Origin: Theodoxus fluviatilis
Lineage: Eukaryota; Mollusca; Gastropoda; Cycloneritida; Neritidae
Assembly (NCBI GenBank): GCA_034096865.1
Contig: JAWQFJ010009641.1
Location: 152,501-192,500, forward strand
Direction of reading: 5' to 3'
DNA length: 40,000 nt
The notes below the pieces were generated by a model. The model made no database searches and had not been told where the DNA came from. It saw only the letters and a list, made by a program, of their open reading frames with translations. Within the stretch, counting starts at the first letter, position 1. The number at the start of each line of letters is the position of its first letter. Shown here piece after piece: positions 29,086-40,000 of this stretch. A program made the position numbers and the translations under genes.

Positions 29086-31660
29086 CCCAGACACCCCCTC
29101 CCCACTCATCCCCTCCCCACCCTCTTCCCTAGCAAGCCCATGTCCTCTCTCTTTGCTGCGTGCCTCCCTTTAGACCAGAAACCCCCACCCCCATCCTTCC
29201 TTCCTACCCACCCTAGGGTCGTTTCACCTTTCTTTGCTTGCTGTAGGGGGCTGGATCCTGTATGTACGGTCTTCTACTCACTTTCCGTGTGCATCGTCAT
29301 TGCCTTATGTGTATCACCTCTGCGGCGGAGGAGGCTAGCTCTGCCCGTGTCTTATCGTGCAACCGCTTATCTGTGATGAGTAGACAGTCGTGGGGATTCT
29401 TCCGGAAAGACCTGTGCCATTGGGTTTCCTCTAGAACGGTAGAGCCTATGCCGGAGTCCAGGCTTGAGTTGTCTGTCCCTAGCAAAGCCTCGCACCTCGC
29501 TGTCTCCAGTTCTGCACGAGTGATCCTTTCAGGCTGCCCACCCTTGACCTGCTTGTGGTTTCTTGATCCTTTGATGGAAAGGAGTGGAGGCCTGAGTCTA
29601 CGGCGTCAGTAGGAGTTGAACCACCTGTCGATCATGTCGCCCATCCAGTGACGTCTCCTTTGCTTCTGTGAAGGAGCAGTTGATACGATACGGCAATTGA
29701 TGCAGAGTTCTATTCAACTGTAAGTAGTCCTTTGCAACCGCATGGATATATATGTCAGTCTCGATACTTTCATTGATGATGCATTATGATTTTGTATGAA
29801 ACCTGTTTCTCAAGGCTGGACACAATGTCACATGTTTTCCTGTGCTTTTGTCGTTGTCGATTATGCCTCTCGAGTACACCACTTGCATTGTATTCGCGCC
29901 ATCTCGTGATAAAGTGTATAGCACTGTTTTTGTCCGTGTCGTTGTATCCAGCAAGACCTTTCTGTCAATGATTATCTTACTCGGTGGATGCTCGCATGTC
30001 TTACTGCAGGTAATTTGAGTTTGATCTCAGCTGTACAGAGTCCCTGGCTTTGCGGTCAGGTGGGGCAAGACCGGAGCACTGTGTATATAGCGTTGGCAGT
30101 GCAGGCCAACAGCAACATGTCTGCCTGCCTTCTCCGTGTCGTGTCGTGTCGTGTGCATGCCTGTCTCCCTCTCAGCTGTGCAGCCCTGGCGGTCCCTGGG
30201 CGAGAAGCTCTCGCACCCTCTCCTATGCTGTGCCAGTGGAACGTGTCTCCCGCCGCGCTCATGGAACCCAAGTGTTAGAATGCCACGTACGTCATCTCGA
30301 GGTGAATGCTCCCATTTCCCATTGCTTACCTTTCTCCTCGACCCGACGGCAGGAGGTCATTGTCATTGAGTGCGTGTAGTGTGCGTCCTCACGCAGGCTG
30401 CTGGCCTGGGCAGGGGCAGGCGAGGACAGAGGCGTGGCTCACAGGACTGCGCTCGCTGTCACCTTGCCCCCAGTCCTACGCGGTTTCTGGTCGCAGTCAC
30501 TTTCGAGAAGTTTCCTTTCGGAGCATGAATACGGAGCCTGTGTTTGCCCAGCCCTGAGGTTGAATTGTCACGTGCGTGCTGCCCCTTGATTTGTGTGTAC
30601 ATCCGTGCAGTGGCCACGCTTTTCAGCTTCAGAAGGATTTTTGTGTACAATCACACTTCTGACTAGGATTTTAGCTCCAGTTGATAACTGACTGAAGGAT
30701 GTTGTCTCAGTGTCATAAAGGGAACACTTTACCTCAGTATGATACTAATGGCTTTTTCTGTTCGTTTTTATGCTACTTTTCACGTTATACATCGGAAAAG
30801 AAGATTTTTCTTGTCTTTTTTAATCAATATTTCAATTTTAGAATTTGTAACCTTCAGTGATTTGCAGGATCAGTGTAATGGAAGGATAGATTTTACTTCT
30901 TTTTTAAAATAATCAGCACGCAAGCTTACCACCTGGCTTTGTCTGTTCGTCTGCTTTTGGCTGAGTTAGTCGAGTCTTGCCGGCTTGCAGTCGTCTGATT
31001 TCATCGTCATCTTCGAGTTACTCAATCAAAATCCCGAAATTTAGTTCATAGAGTAGATGTTTGTGTTTCCTGGGTCATTTCGTAGATTGTCACGAGGTAG
31101 AATTGTCGCTTTGTTGTGTTCATTGCTACACGGATGTTACGTTGTCGTGAAGTACAGGTCAGGTATATTTTATTGTGTTGGAATATACTTATGAACTTTG
31201 TGCTGCATTCCATTGAAATTTCTTTTTGGGGACTGTTTGTATGGCTTATTGCCTGAAATAGGTGGATTTAGCGTTTTTGGCATCACGTGTTTTATTAAAT
31301 ATGAAACTGAACATTACTTTCCTTTCACAATGTACCCGTCTTAGTCTTACTTCCCAATCACTGGACGAGTTGTAGTCGCTTTTCTCTATTGTGATCATTT
31401 CTGTTCATTAGCTGCCATGGCAAACAATTGATGCATTATGATGTATTAATGGTAGTTAGCAAATAATAATAAATTAATAAAATCAAGCTTACGTGTGTTT
31501 GTCATCAGTTTCAGGTTTTTGTGTTTTATTGATACGAGAGTCAAAACGGGTGAGAAACAAGTGTTTGGACTGACTTTGGCAGACTGCCTGTCAGGCTCAA
31601 CGCTTTTCCTCTCCATTGTAGGCATGGTTTGGCTCTGCAAGAGGAACCTCGGTCTGAAAG
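29086..31660 (+). other. Probable 3' UTR and flanking sequence
   Basis: The sequence after the distal stop is pyrimidine-rich, then mixed. ATTAAA lies near 31293 and AATAAA at 31468 and 31476. Which site is used cannot be told from sequence. The many short open frames (for example at 29.1-30.6 kb) have no support from splice sites or composition. Confidence 0.4.
31468..31481 (+). terminator. Candidate polyadenylation signals (two AATAAA)
   Basis: Two hexamers eight bases apart (31468 and 31476) in an AT-rich stretch 2.4 kb after the distal stop codon, followed by TGTGTTTGTC. They could end the gene, but there is no direct proof. Confidence 0.3.
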
Positions 31661-31662
31661 CC

Positions 31663-31663
<1 letters not shown>

Positions 31664-31728
<65 letters not shown>

Positions 31729-31817
31729 GGGAGGGAGGGATAGGAAGTAGGAGAGAGACGGGGAGAGAGAGACAGACAGACAGACAGAAAGAGAGAGAGG
31801 GAGAGACAGACAGAGAT
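31664..31817 (+). repeat. (GA)n/(GACA)n compound microsatellite
   Basis: GA, then GACA (31686-31729), then mixed GAGA/GACA to about 31817. Purine-rich on the plus strand. Confidence 0.95.
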
Positions 31818-32320
31818 TTATCAAGCAAAGAATAGGAAAGATGTCAACATTCCGTGAGTGGTGCACTTGTGTTTGGATTGAGAAGGCCCTCTGTATTGTG
31901 AGAGCAGTCCATGCTGGTCGCCTCCCCTCACTGGGCAAGTGGCACTGCCTGCGTCCTGCGAGCACGGAGCCCCCAGAATGGACACGGACAGGTGCACGGA
32001 TGCCCCAGTGGTTCTTGGAGAAACAAGGAACTCGAAGTCGCGCTCGTTGAGACGGCGGCGATGTCGATAACCAGGATTAACAGATTGCCTGGATGTTGCA
32101 CAGTCGACCGACCTTGCTGCTAATTTTGACCGTGAAACTCAGCGCATGGCCGCGTTCCAAGCAGTGTGCCAGGTCACGGCAGGGGATGCCAGTCGCGTAA
32201 GCCTCCAGCCCGACTGAGTAAGGCAGCGCGTGCACAAAGAGCAGTGGAGCACACGACTAGGTCGCAAGCGGCTGCACCAGAGCAAGGACCTGGCGTTTGC
32301 AGTGGGAAGGCCTGCCCTGA
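31818..32320. other. No feature seen
   Basis: Moderately GC-rich intergenic sequence. Short frames on both strands, none supported. Confidence 0.5.
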
Positions 32321-32321
32321 T

Positions 32322-32391
32322 TGGGGGGGGGGGGGGGGGTGGTGGGTGCGGGGAGGGGGAAGGGGGGGGGGGGGCGGGGCGGGGAAGGAAC
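32322..32391 (+). repeat. G-rich tract with long G runs
   Basis: Runs of 18 G (about 32322-32339) and 12 G (about 32363-32374), plus several runs of 3-5 G, separated by short spacers. Strong G-quadruplex potential on the plus strand. Confidence 0.9.
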
Positions 32392-32579
32392 CCAACTTGT
32401 AACAAAAAAATTTCCTTGTATGTCGAGTGAAATGGAGAGCTTTCTCAGCTCCGAGTCTGAAATGCGGAAAATGCAGAGATTGCGCATGACAGTTAGTGAC
32501 AAACAATACTTGTTTTCTTTGAGTACATCGTTGCACTTACATGGTTGAATGCCCAAAAGTGACACCATACTTCCTGCCT

Positions 32580-32600
32580 CCCCCCCCCCCCCCCCCCTCC

Positions 32601-32661
<61 letters not shown>

Positions 32662-32688
32662 GTCTGTCTGTCTGTGTGTGTGTCTGTA

Positions 32689-32785
<97 letters not shown>

Positions 32786-32813
32786 CTCACCCCCGTGTGT
32801 TTGAGAGAGAGAG

Positions 32814-32858
<45 letters not shown>
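32580..32858 (+). repeat. Compound microsatellite C17-(TCTG)n-(CT)n-(GA)-(GT)n
   Basis: Poly-C at about 32581-32597, TCTG units at about 32600-32740, CT at about 32737-32782, a short GA run near 32804-32816 and GT at about 32817-32858. The Cys/Leu/Ser/Val-rich open frames are artefacts. Confidence 0.96.
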
Positions 32859-32863
<5 letters not shown>

Positions 32864-33146
32864 CGTCTTCTCTCGCTTGCGCGCCCTGTGAAAGTGACGT
32901 GTACTTTCTCTTCGTTCTGTAATAAATATTTTTCATCTGACCTATCCTCGACGTCCCCCACTGCGTTTCATGATCTCGTCATTCCCCAGTGTCTGCATAG
33001 GCCTACTTCGGCCTGCCTGTGGTGGCTTCCCTTATGTGGCTTGCAGTGTCGTCCTCACCGACTGCCAGTTTTGGACTTCGCTTTCAGAATGAACAAGAAC
33101 AGTTACCCGCGCAGCTTCCGCCCTGTACTTCATGTCTTCTCTCAGC

Positions 33147-33407
33147 GCTAGACTGTGTCCGGGAGGTGCTAACTGAAGCTGTACGCACACGCTAGACTGT
33201 GTCCGGGAGGTGCTAACTGAAGCTGTACGCACACGCTAGACTGTGTCCGGGAGGTGCTAACTGAAGTTGTACGCACACGCTAGACTGTCCGGGAGGTGCT
33301 AACTGAAGCTGTACGCACACGCTAGACTGTCCGGGAGGTGCTAACTGAAGCTGTACGCACACGCTAGACTGTGTCCGGGAGGTGCTAACTGAAGCTGTAC
33401 GCACACG
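33147..33407 (+). repeat. 44-bp minisatellite, 6 copies
   Basis: The unit contains GCTAGACTGTGTCCGGGAGG and TGCTAACTGAAGCTGTACGC. Two of the six copies lack a GT (ACTGTCCGGG), giving 42 bp. Near-identical copies suggest recent expansion. Confidence 0.95.
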
Positions 33408-33539
33408 AGTGATCGTTAAAACTGCCTAGCTGTGCCTCGTCAGTGTTTCCCTTTGAACGATTTGTCCGTCACATCCCAAACCCGCGTCCAGTCACGACAG
33501 GTGGCCGAATGGAAACGTGGACGCGTGACCCAAGTCTTT

Positions 33540-34160
33540 GTCACAGCAGTAGTGGTAGCACTGCATACTTCCGAAAGCAGGATACTGTTCATTGGACCAG
33601 TATCGGTTTGTCAAATACACGTAGTGTTGCTGCAATCACAGTAGTAGTGGCACCATTGCATACTTCCGAAAGCAGGATACTGTTCATTGGACCAGTATCG
33701 GTTTGTCAGCTGCAATCACAGTAGTAGTGGCACCATTGCATACTTCCGAAAGCAGGATACTGTTCATTGGACCAGTATCAGTTTGTCAAATACACGTAGT
33801 GTTGCTGCAATCACAGTAGTAGTGGTAGCATCGCATACTTCCGAAAGCAGGATACTGTTCATTGGATCAGTATCAGTTTGTCAAATACACGTAGTGTTGC
33901 TGCAATCACAGTAGTAGTGGTAGCATCGCATAGGCTTACTACCCAAAGCAGGACACTGTTCATTGGATCAGTATCGGTTTGTCAAATACACGTAGTGTTG
34001 CTGCAAACACAGTAGTAGTGGCACCATTGCATACTTCCGAAAGTAGGACACTGTTCATTGGATCAGTATCGGTTTGTCAAATACACGTAGTGTTGCTGCA
34101 ATCACAGCAGTAGTGGCACCATTGCATACTACCGAAGGCACCCAAATGTTCATTGGAACA
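33540..34160 (+). repeat. ~95-bp minisatellite, about 7 copies
   Basis: Units start with CACAGTAGTAGTGG at about 33542, 33637, 33717, 33812, 33907, 34009 and 34104. They contain ACTTCCGAAAGCAGGATACT, GTTCATTGGA and CAAATACACGTAGTGTTGCT. One unit (33637-33716) lacks about 15 bases. Confidence 0.93.
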
Positions 34161-34800
34161 TCAGTTGGCGAAACACAAGTGGTATTTCTACCCGGAATCG
34201 ACCCGACTTACACGGCAAGTAAGCTGGATGGAGTTACTTCCCCTGCAAGGATGTGCGAGCATCTGTACCGCCACAAGCTACAATTCGAGAGGACTGCCAA
34301 GTCAGGGAAGAAAATCAGGGGGGAAATCAAGAGGAAAGTTTTAATGGCTTGAATTGCTTGAATTGAACGTACAAGTAGGCACCACAACACACAACAACGA
34401 AACAAACACAGATGAACGGTTCTTTGTCGGCGGCACTGAGACAGCTACGATTCACACCTCTTGAACAAAACGTTTGCTCGACAACTCCCGTCTCACTCCG
34501 TAGAAAGTTTGGCAACTCGACCTTCGTCATCACGTAATTTAAATTATATTCAGCAAAACAACAACAACAACAACACGGACCACGTCGACGACGACGACGA
34601 TGACAACACCGACAACAACATTAATGGTCATCAGCAATTCAGTGTACTTACGATTCACCATATTTTATTGTCAAAGCTAAAAGCCTTTCCTTTGGTGGAT
34701 GGAATAGAAATGAAAAGTGTAAAGGATTTGAAACAACAGTCACATAAATGCTTCTTAAAACTGAGTCCATCGTCATGGCATGATAATTACCCACCTCCAT
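34161..34800. other. Intergenic, with CAA/GAC trinucleotide run
   Basis: AACAACAACAA and GACGACGACGA runs at about 34555-34606. A 92-codon frame ending at 34352 continues from the preceding minisatellite and is not supported as a gene. Confidence 0.5.
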
Positions 34801-34801
34801 A

Positions 34802-36146
34802 TAGGGGAAAGCGGGGCGGTAGGCACCCCCTTTTTAAATTTCGGCAATTATTCTGCTCTGTTAAAAGTTACATCAAGTTAAACAGAGTATACAAATCGAT
34901 GACACTAATATCTAGTGAAACATACTGACTTTCTTTGGTAAACTCGAAACTAAATATTTTAAAACAAATGTTATTTTTACATTGAACTTCATGCTCTCGG
35001 GGCATGAAGCCCCAGAAGGTCGGGGCATTAGGCTCCAACATAAAATACATAATTTGGTAAGTTTTATCTCAGCTAAAACGTACAAAATAGCTCACAAATG
35101 CATAAAATCAAACAGAAGGAAACATTTCTTAATTTTGATTTTACAGTAAAAGTTTATGCCAATGCACAGAAGCAAGGTCCAAAATGACGTGATGCAGAGC
35201 TGCTGCCTTATTGGTAGCCCCTGACTGCTCAAAGCAATCCAACAAGCTGCATGTGATACCATTCATCAAACAAAGTGTGTGGTTTCAATTTATTTCTTAT
35301 GATTTGTGTATATACTTATGGCAGAAACTGCTGGGTTTTTAAATACATAATGCTACTTAATTAGGTATAGAAAATTGAAGGGAAACAGGCACCAACTAGT
35401 CTTTAACTGACATTTTCAGGATAAGTGTATGGAATCAGAAAAAAGAAACACATGGTTATTTAGAGTAGAGTTGTGTGTGTGTATTTCATCAGTCCAATTT
35501 TGTCATGTTGACTTATAAAATGTTCATTTCAGAGACAAAACGCTAAAATGTGGGGCATTAAGCCTCACCGCATTTTGACTGACTCTCATGAGCTTTGCCT
35601 TTCTCTTTCAAGATGAATAAAAGGTCAGGAAGTTTTAACTGTCGGTGCTGAAATATCAAACTAATCATAAGGAACAAACTTCAATGAATTTTGTTTTGAG
35701 GAATAAAAATCGTCACCGAAAAAGCCATCGTTTCTCTTCAATTATCTGAAAATTTTATCTCTAAAGCAGTACATAATACGGGAAGAATAACACGAAACAT
35801 CATGAAATTAATGCATGTGCACTTGCCTAGGTGGTTTAGGAAAGCACTGATGCAATTCTCGTGTTCCTTTGTTGATTAGGAATTGCACATCAAAATTAGA
35901 TGTGAGTGAGGTCTAGGAGACAAAGTTTTTTCGGACTTTCAACATAGCAGCAAGAGTGGTGTAAAAAACCCAACTCGCACTGTGACTGACCTAATTTCGA
36001 CTGGGTCAAAACCATACATCGTTCTCGAGAGAAACTAACTTTGATTGGTTGAAACTCACTTTGAAAAAGAAAATAAATAAAACTGAAATAATTTTAGATG
36101 TTAAAAATCGAAGGGGTCACTAATGCCCCGCTTTCTCCACGCTACT
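34802..36146. mobile_element. Possible non-autonomous element with GGGGAAAGCGGGGC ends
   Basis: The left end is TATAGGGGAAAGCGGGGC. The right end reads GCCCCGCTTTCTCCACGCTA before CTGTATAG, whose reverse complement is TATA then GGAGAAAGCGGGGC with about 9 extra bases. The interior is AT-rich, without coding potential, and carries repeated GGGGCATTA/GGGGCATGA motifs (near 35000, 35024, 35553). A short inverted-repeat transposon derivative (MITE-like) is the simplest reading. Target-site duplication is not certain. Confidence 0.45.
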
Positions 36147-36811
36147 GTATAGCCATATTGACTACTCTCTCTGGAGTGTCTACGCAACCTCAAGGCGTGA
36201 TTCTAGTTGTGGTGTCCCTCTACCCAAAGTGGCGTGCCTCCCCATCCTCGACTTTACCATGATCCTCGACTTGGGCACCTAAGCAAAATTTGGAACATTT
36301 CAATATACAGGTATGAAAATAAACAGCAAAGTTATTTTTACAAAAGTTTTACTTGTTTAACCCGATGCAGAGAAACAAACAAAACGCAATGCCTTCATAA
36401 GACTTTGATCACAGACCGCGACGTCCCCAGTTAGGCATTACCTCTGCCCATTCTTCAGTCTACGGGCTGTCCAGGATGGCCAGGTGTCGAGTCAGTCGAT
36501 CACCAAGAAGACAGCAGCCAAGGCTGGCCGTGTCTTATCTGGTGTGTCTCTGTAGGATCTGGTGTGTCTCTGTAGGATCTTGTGTGGTTCAAGTCACCTC
36601 ATGCTGACCATGCAACAGCGGGACGATGGAGGGCTGAGGTGACGAGGCCAGAGCGGAGGCAGCGACTCTGCATCAATGCAGGCCTCTGGCGGAACGCTGT
36701 GAATTGCGAAGTGACAGACACGACTTCCAGGAAACCACGCTCTCACTCTCACCATGTCGGGACCTCGGCTGTCTGGAGCGTCTCCCATTTGCGCTCGCAC
36801 GGCACTTGGTC
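36147..36811. other. Intergenic, no feature seen
   Basis: Contains a short duplication (GGTGTGTCTCTGTAGGATCT twice, near 36541-36580). No gene is supported. Confidence 0.5.
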
Positions 36812-36960
36812 GTCGTGAAGCCCTTTGCCTGGAGACTCGAGTCTGGACGTCGTGAAGCCCTTTGCCTGGAGACTCGAGTCTGGACGTCGTGAAGCCCTTT
36901 GCCTGGAGACTCGAGTCTGGACGTCGTGAAGCCCTTTGCCTGGAGACTCGAGTCTGGACG
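36812..36960 (+). repeat. 37-bp minisatellite, 4 copies
   Basis: The unit is CGTCGTGAAGCCCTTTGCCT followed by GGAGACTCGAGTCTGGA. Copies are essentially identical. GACTCGAGTC is palindromic within each unit. Confidence 0.95.
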
Positions 36961-37125
36961 AGTTTTAAGGCCTTCCCACTTGTCCCCTCTCCTCCACGCC
37001 TCACGGCCAACCTCCAGGACCCACAGCAGAAGAAATTGCGGCTCGTCACGTCACATGCCCGACCTTGGACAACTTCCAGAGGAGCTGGGGACGGCTTCCT
37101 AGCTGTCTTCTGTCCGCCCTGCAGC

Positions 37126-38290
37126 CCTGGTCAGTCTCCTGCAGTCCCACACACCCTGCAGTCCCACACGCTCTGCAGTTCCACACACCCTGCAGTCCCA
37201 CACACCCTGCAGTCCCACACACCCAAAGTCATACACACCCTGCAGTCCCACACGCCCTGCAGCCCCACACACCCTGCAGTCCTGGTCAGTCTGTCATGCA
37301 GTCTCACACACCCTGCAGTCCCACACGCTCTGCAGTCCCACGCACCCTGCAGTCCCACACACCCTGCAGTCCCACACGCTCTGCAGTTCCACACACCCTG
37401 CAGTCCCACACACCCTGCAGTCCCACACACCCAAAGTCATTCACACCCTGCAGTCCCACACGCCCTGCAGCCCCACACACCCTGCAGTCCTGGTCAGTCT
37501 GTCATGCAGTCTCACACACCCTGCAGTCCCACACACCCTGCAGTCCCGCACGCTCTGCAGTCCCACGAACCCTGCAGTCCCACACGCTCTGCAGTCCCAC
37601 GCACCCTGCAGTCCCACGCACCCTGCAGTCCCACACACCCTGCAGTCCCACGCACCCTGCAGTCCCACACACCCTGCAGTCCCACGCACCCTGCAGTCCT
37701 GGTCAGTCTGTCATGCAGTCTCACACACCCTGCAGTCCCACACACCCTGCAGTCCCACACGCTCTGCAGTCCCACGCACCCTGCAGTCCCACACGCTCTG
37801 CAGTCCCACACGCTCTGCAGTCCCACGCACCCTGCAGTCCCACACGCTCTGCAGTCCCACGCACCCTGCAGTTCCACACGCTCTGCAGTCCCACACACCC
37901 TGTAGTCCCACACGCTCTGCAGTCCCACACACCCTGCAGTCCCACTCACCCTGCAGTCCCACGCACCCTGCAGTCCCACACACCCTGCAGTCCCACACAC
38001 CATGCAGTCCCACACACCATGCAGTCCCACACACCCTGCAGACCCATGCGCTCTGCAGACCCACACGCTCTGCAGTCCCACACACCCTGCAGTCCCACAC
38101 ACCCTGCAGTCCCACACACCATGCAGTCCCACACACAATGCAGTCCTGGTCAGTCTGTCCTGCAGTCCCACACATCCTGCAGTCCCACACATCCTGCAGT
38201 CCCACACACCCTGCAGTCCCACACACCCTGCAGTCCCACACACCCTGCAGTCCCACACACCCTGCAGTCCTGGGCAGTCTCCTGCAGTTC
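37126..38290 (+). repeat. 17-bp CTGCAG minisatellite with ~208-bp higher-order repeat
   Basis: The basic unit CTGCAGTCCCACACACC occurs roughly 60 times with CACGCTCTG, CACGCACC and CACCATG variants. A spacer CCTGGTCAGTCTGTCATGCA recurs at about 37281, 37489 and 37698, so larger blocks of about 208 bp were also duplicated, and related spacers lie at 37126, 38145 and 38271. The long open frames on both strands are repeat artefacts. Confidence 0.95.
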
Positions 38291-38577
38291 CCCATGCCGG
38301 TCCCGATCAGTCTGCCACGGGGGGCAGGGGGGAAGGGGGAGGGCCGTGCCTTGGGGCGCACTTGCGGGTAGAGACGCCAGGCGTGGGGGCCGGGGTTGCT
38401 CCACTGACGGCACTGGGCATGTGTGGCTGGCAGCCTGCACCCAAGGCTGCAAAATGCACAGGAAAACATATGACCATCTGTCATCACTGAGCGTCATCTC
38501 AGGTTCAGGTTTTTGCCTGTGGATGCTGAATGTGCTGATGAGAATCTTAAGTAAATGTCTTTGATAAGGAATATTAT
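38291..38577. other. Intergenic, no feature seen
   Basis: A GC-rich then AT-rich stretch between the 17-bp array and the TCAAGGTCA element. No gene supported. Confidence 0.5.
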
Positions 38578-39165
38578 AACAAGAAGGGCAAAGCCCATAC
38601 GACTCACGTGCTTGACCTTGACCTATACATGACATTTACACGACCTTGACCTTCAGGTGACCTTCAAGGTCAAGGTCAAACAACTTAACCTAGCAATGAC
38701 ATCATACACTAAGAACTGCTTTACACATTTTCCCTACCGAAATACATGTGGCCTTGACCCAAGGTCAAGGTCATCCAAGGTCATGCAACACAAAGCTGTT
38801 AATTCAAGACATAGGGAGCACAATGGTGCTTATTGGCACTTTCTACCATGAGATATGGTCACTTTTAGTGGTTCACTACCCCATTTTACTCACATTTCAT
38901 AAGGGTCAAAGTGACCTTGACCTTGATGATATGTGAACAAATGTGTCTCATGAGGAAAGTATAACATGTGCCCCACATAATTATTAAGTTTGAAACAGTT
39001 ATCTTCCATAGTTCAGGGTCAAGGTCACTTCAAAATATGTATACAATCCAACTTTAAAGAGCTCCTGTAACCTTAACCTTGAAGCAAGGTCAATCAAACT
39101 AGTATTAAAAGATGATTACTTTGCTCTATACACCATATATAGGTCAGGCATCCAATCTCAAAAAC
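38578..39165 (-). mobile_element. TCAAGGTCA-rich element, copy 2 (truncated, reverse)
   Basis: Starts AACAAGAAGGGCAAAGCCC and runs as the reverse complement of copy 1 (12444-13300) through shared landmarks (CATGAGATATGGTCA, CATAAGGGTCAAAGTGACC). It breaks off near 39165 before the CGTCCG-repeat end and abuts copy 3. Confidence 0.8.
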
Positions 39166-39172
39166 TTCAGAG

Positions 39173-39895
39173 ACAAGAAGGGCAAAGCCCATACGACTCA
39201 CATGCTTGACATTGACCTTTTTACGTGACCTTGACCTTTACATGACCTTGACCTTCAGATGACCCTCAGGTGGCATTCAAGGTCAAGGTCAAACAACTAA
39301 ACCTAGCAATGACATCGTACACTAAGAACTGCTTTACACATTTTCCCTACCAAAATACATGTGACCTTGACACAAGGTCAAGGTCATCCAAGGTCATGCA
39401 CGCAAAGCTGTTAACTCAAGACATAGGAAGCACAATGGTGCTTATTGGCACTTTCTACCATGAGATATGGTCACTTTTAGTGGTTCACTATCCCATTTTG
39501 GTCACATTTCATAAGGGTCAAAGTGACCTGACCTTGATGATATGTAACCAAATGTGTCTCACGATGAAAGTATAACATGTGTACTACAATGTTATGAAGT
39601 TTGGAAGAGTTATCTTCCATAGTTCAGGGTCAAGGTCACTTCAAAATATGTATACAATCCAACTTTAAAGAGTTCATGTGACCTTGACCTTGAAGCAAGA
39701 TCAAGTCACCATGTATGTTTTGTGAGGCCTTGTCATCCTACACCATCATGCCAAGTTGGGTGTTGATAAACTTAATAGTCTCCGAGAAAAATCCAACGTT
39801 AAAGTTTTTTTTATGGATTACAGGAAGCCCGGACGCCCGGTCTGCCCGGACGCCCGGACGGACGCCCGGACGCCAGGACGGACGCCATGGGTGAC
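39173..39895 (-). mobile_element. TCAAGGTCA-rich element, copy 3 (reverse)
   Basis: Begins at the same terminal hairpin (AAGGGCAAAGCCCATACG) and reaches the GCCCGGACG tandem units at about 39827-39888 that correspond to CGTCCGTCCG of copy 1. It differs from copies 1 and 2 by small indels. Confidence 0.8.
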
Positions 39896-39899
39896 CTAG

Positions 39900-40000
39900 T
39901 ATGCAAGTATAACATGTGTACTACAATGTTATGAAGTTTGGAAGAGTTATCTTCCATAGTTCAGGGTCAAGGTCACTTCAAAATATGTATACAATCCAAC
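39900..40000 (-). repeat. Partial duplicate of copy 3 at the window edge
   Basis: The sequence from AAGTATAACATGTGTACTAC to the window end matches 39566-39661 essentially base for base. A segment of copy 3 has therefore been duplicated in tandem; the duplicate continues off the right edge. Confidence 0.85.

Noticed and set aside
34074..34352. 92-codon frame after the ~95-bp array
   Set aside because: It starts inside the minisatellite and has no partner exons or recognisable domain.
37065..38564. 499-codon Pro/Ser/His/Thr-rich frame
   Set aside because: It is the 17-bp minisatellite; several frames on both strands are equally long.

Overview
This is eukaryotic nuclear DNA, almost certainly from an invertebrate and probably a marine mollusc (gastropod-like). 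Small phase-0 exons with GT/AG boundaries lie in long introns. The introns hold many micro- and minisatellites, a tRNA-derived SINE, a decayed cut-and-paste DNA transposon, and short elements full of TCAAGGTCA that end in a GGGC-AAA-GCCC hairpin. The mollusc assignment comes from general familiarity with such repeats, not from a search. There is no sign of bacterial or viral gene organisation.

The main content is one plus-strand gene of the tau/MAP2/MAP4 microtubule-binding family, running from about 1.4 kb (or the left edge) to 29,085. I could read 14 coding exons and one broken exon: a possible start exon (1410-1466), small N-terminal exons (1819-1881, 2479-2523, 2866-2988), a duplicated exon pair (5517-5573 with 6054-6146; 12288-12353 with 13514-13606), two small linker exons (13966-14007, 14387-14440), three exons each carrying one tubulin-binding repeat ending PGGG-x-x-K (15131-15232, 15676-15771, 17991-18086), a repeat exon with an early stop (16790-16823), and two mutually exclusive C-terminal exons (19585-19668, 28975-29085). 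Every intact coding exon fits phase 0, so any exon can be skipped or swapped without breaking the frame. Joining all of them with the distal end gives about 354 residues, close to short tau isoforms.

Inside the last intron, on the same strand, lies an uninterrupted 370-codon GC-rich reading frame (24769-25881). It encodes a second tau-type protein with about eight repeats of 30 residues. It looks like a nested intronless paralogue, either a retrogene or an independent single-exon gene, and is the most interesting object in the window.

The intron between the duplicated exon pairs holds a 4.3 kb DNA transposon (7295-11585) with 0.9 kb inverted repeats around a decayed transposase-like gene ending in a cysteine-rich CXC-type motif. 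Other repeats include 48-bp, 69-bp, 77-bp, 29-bp, ~75-bp, 14-bp, 44-bp, ~95-bp, 37-bp and 17-bp tandem arrays. Several touch splice sites: the 69-bp array ends in an exon's acceptor, the 77-bp array triplicates a donor, a 26-bp array repeats a near-perfect donor consensus, and the 14-bp array ends just before the last exon.

Downstream of 29,085 there is a probable 3' UTR, then intergenic sequence with minisatellites, a second short inverted-repeat element (about 34.8-36.15 kb) and tandem copies of the TCAAGGTCA element to the right edge. I found no supported gene in 29.1-40 kb.
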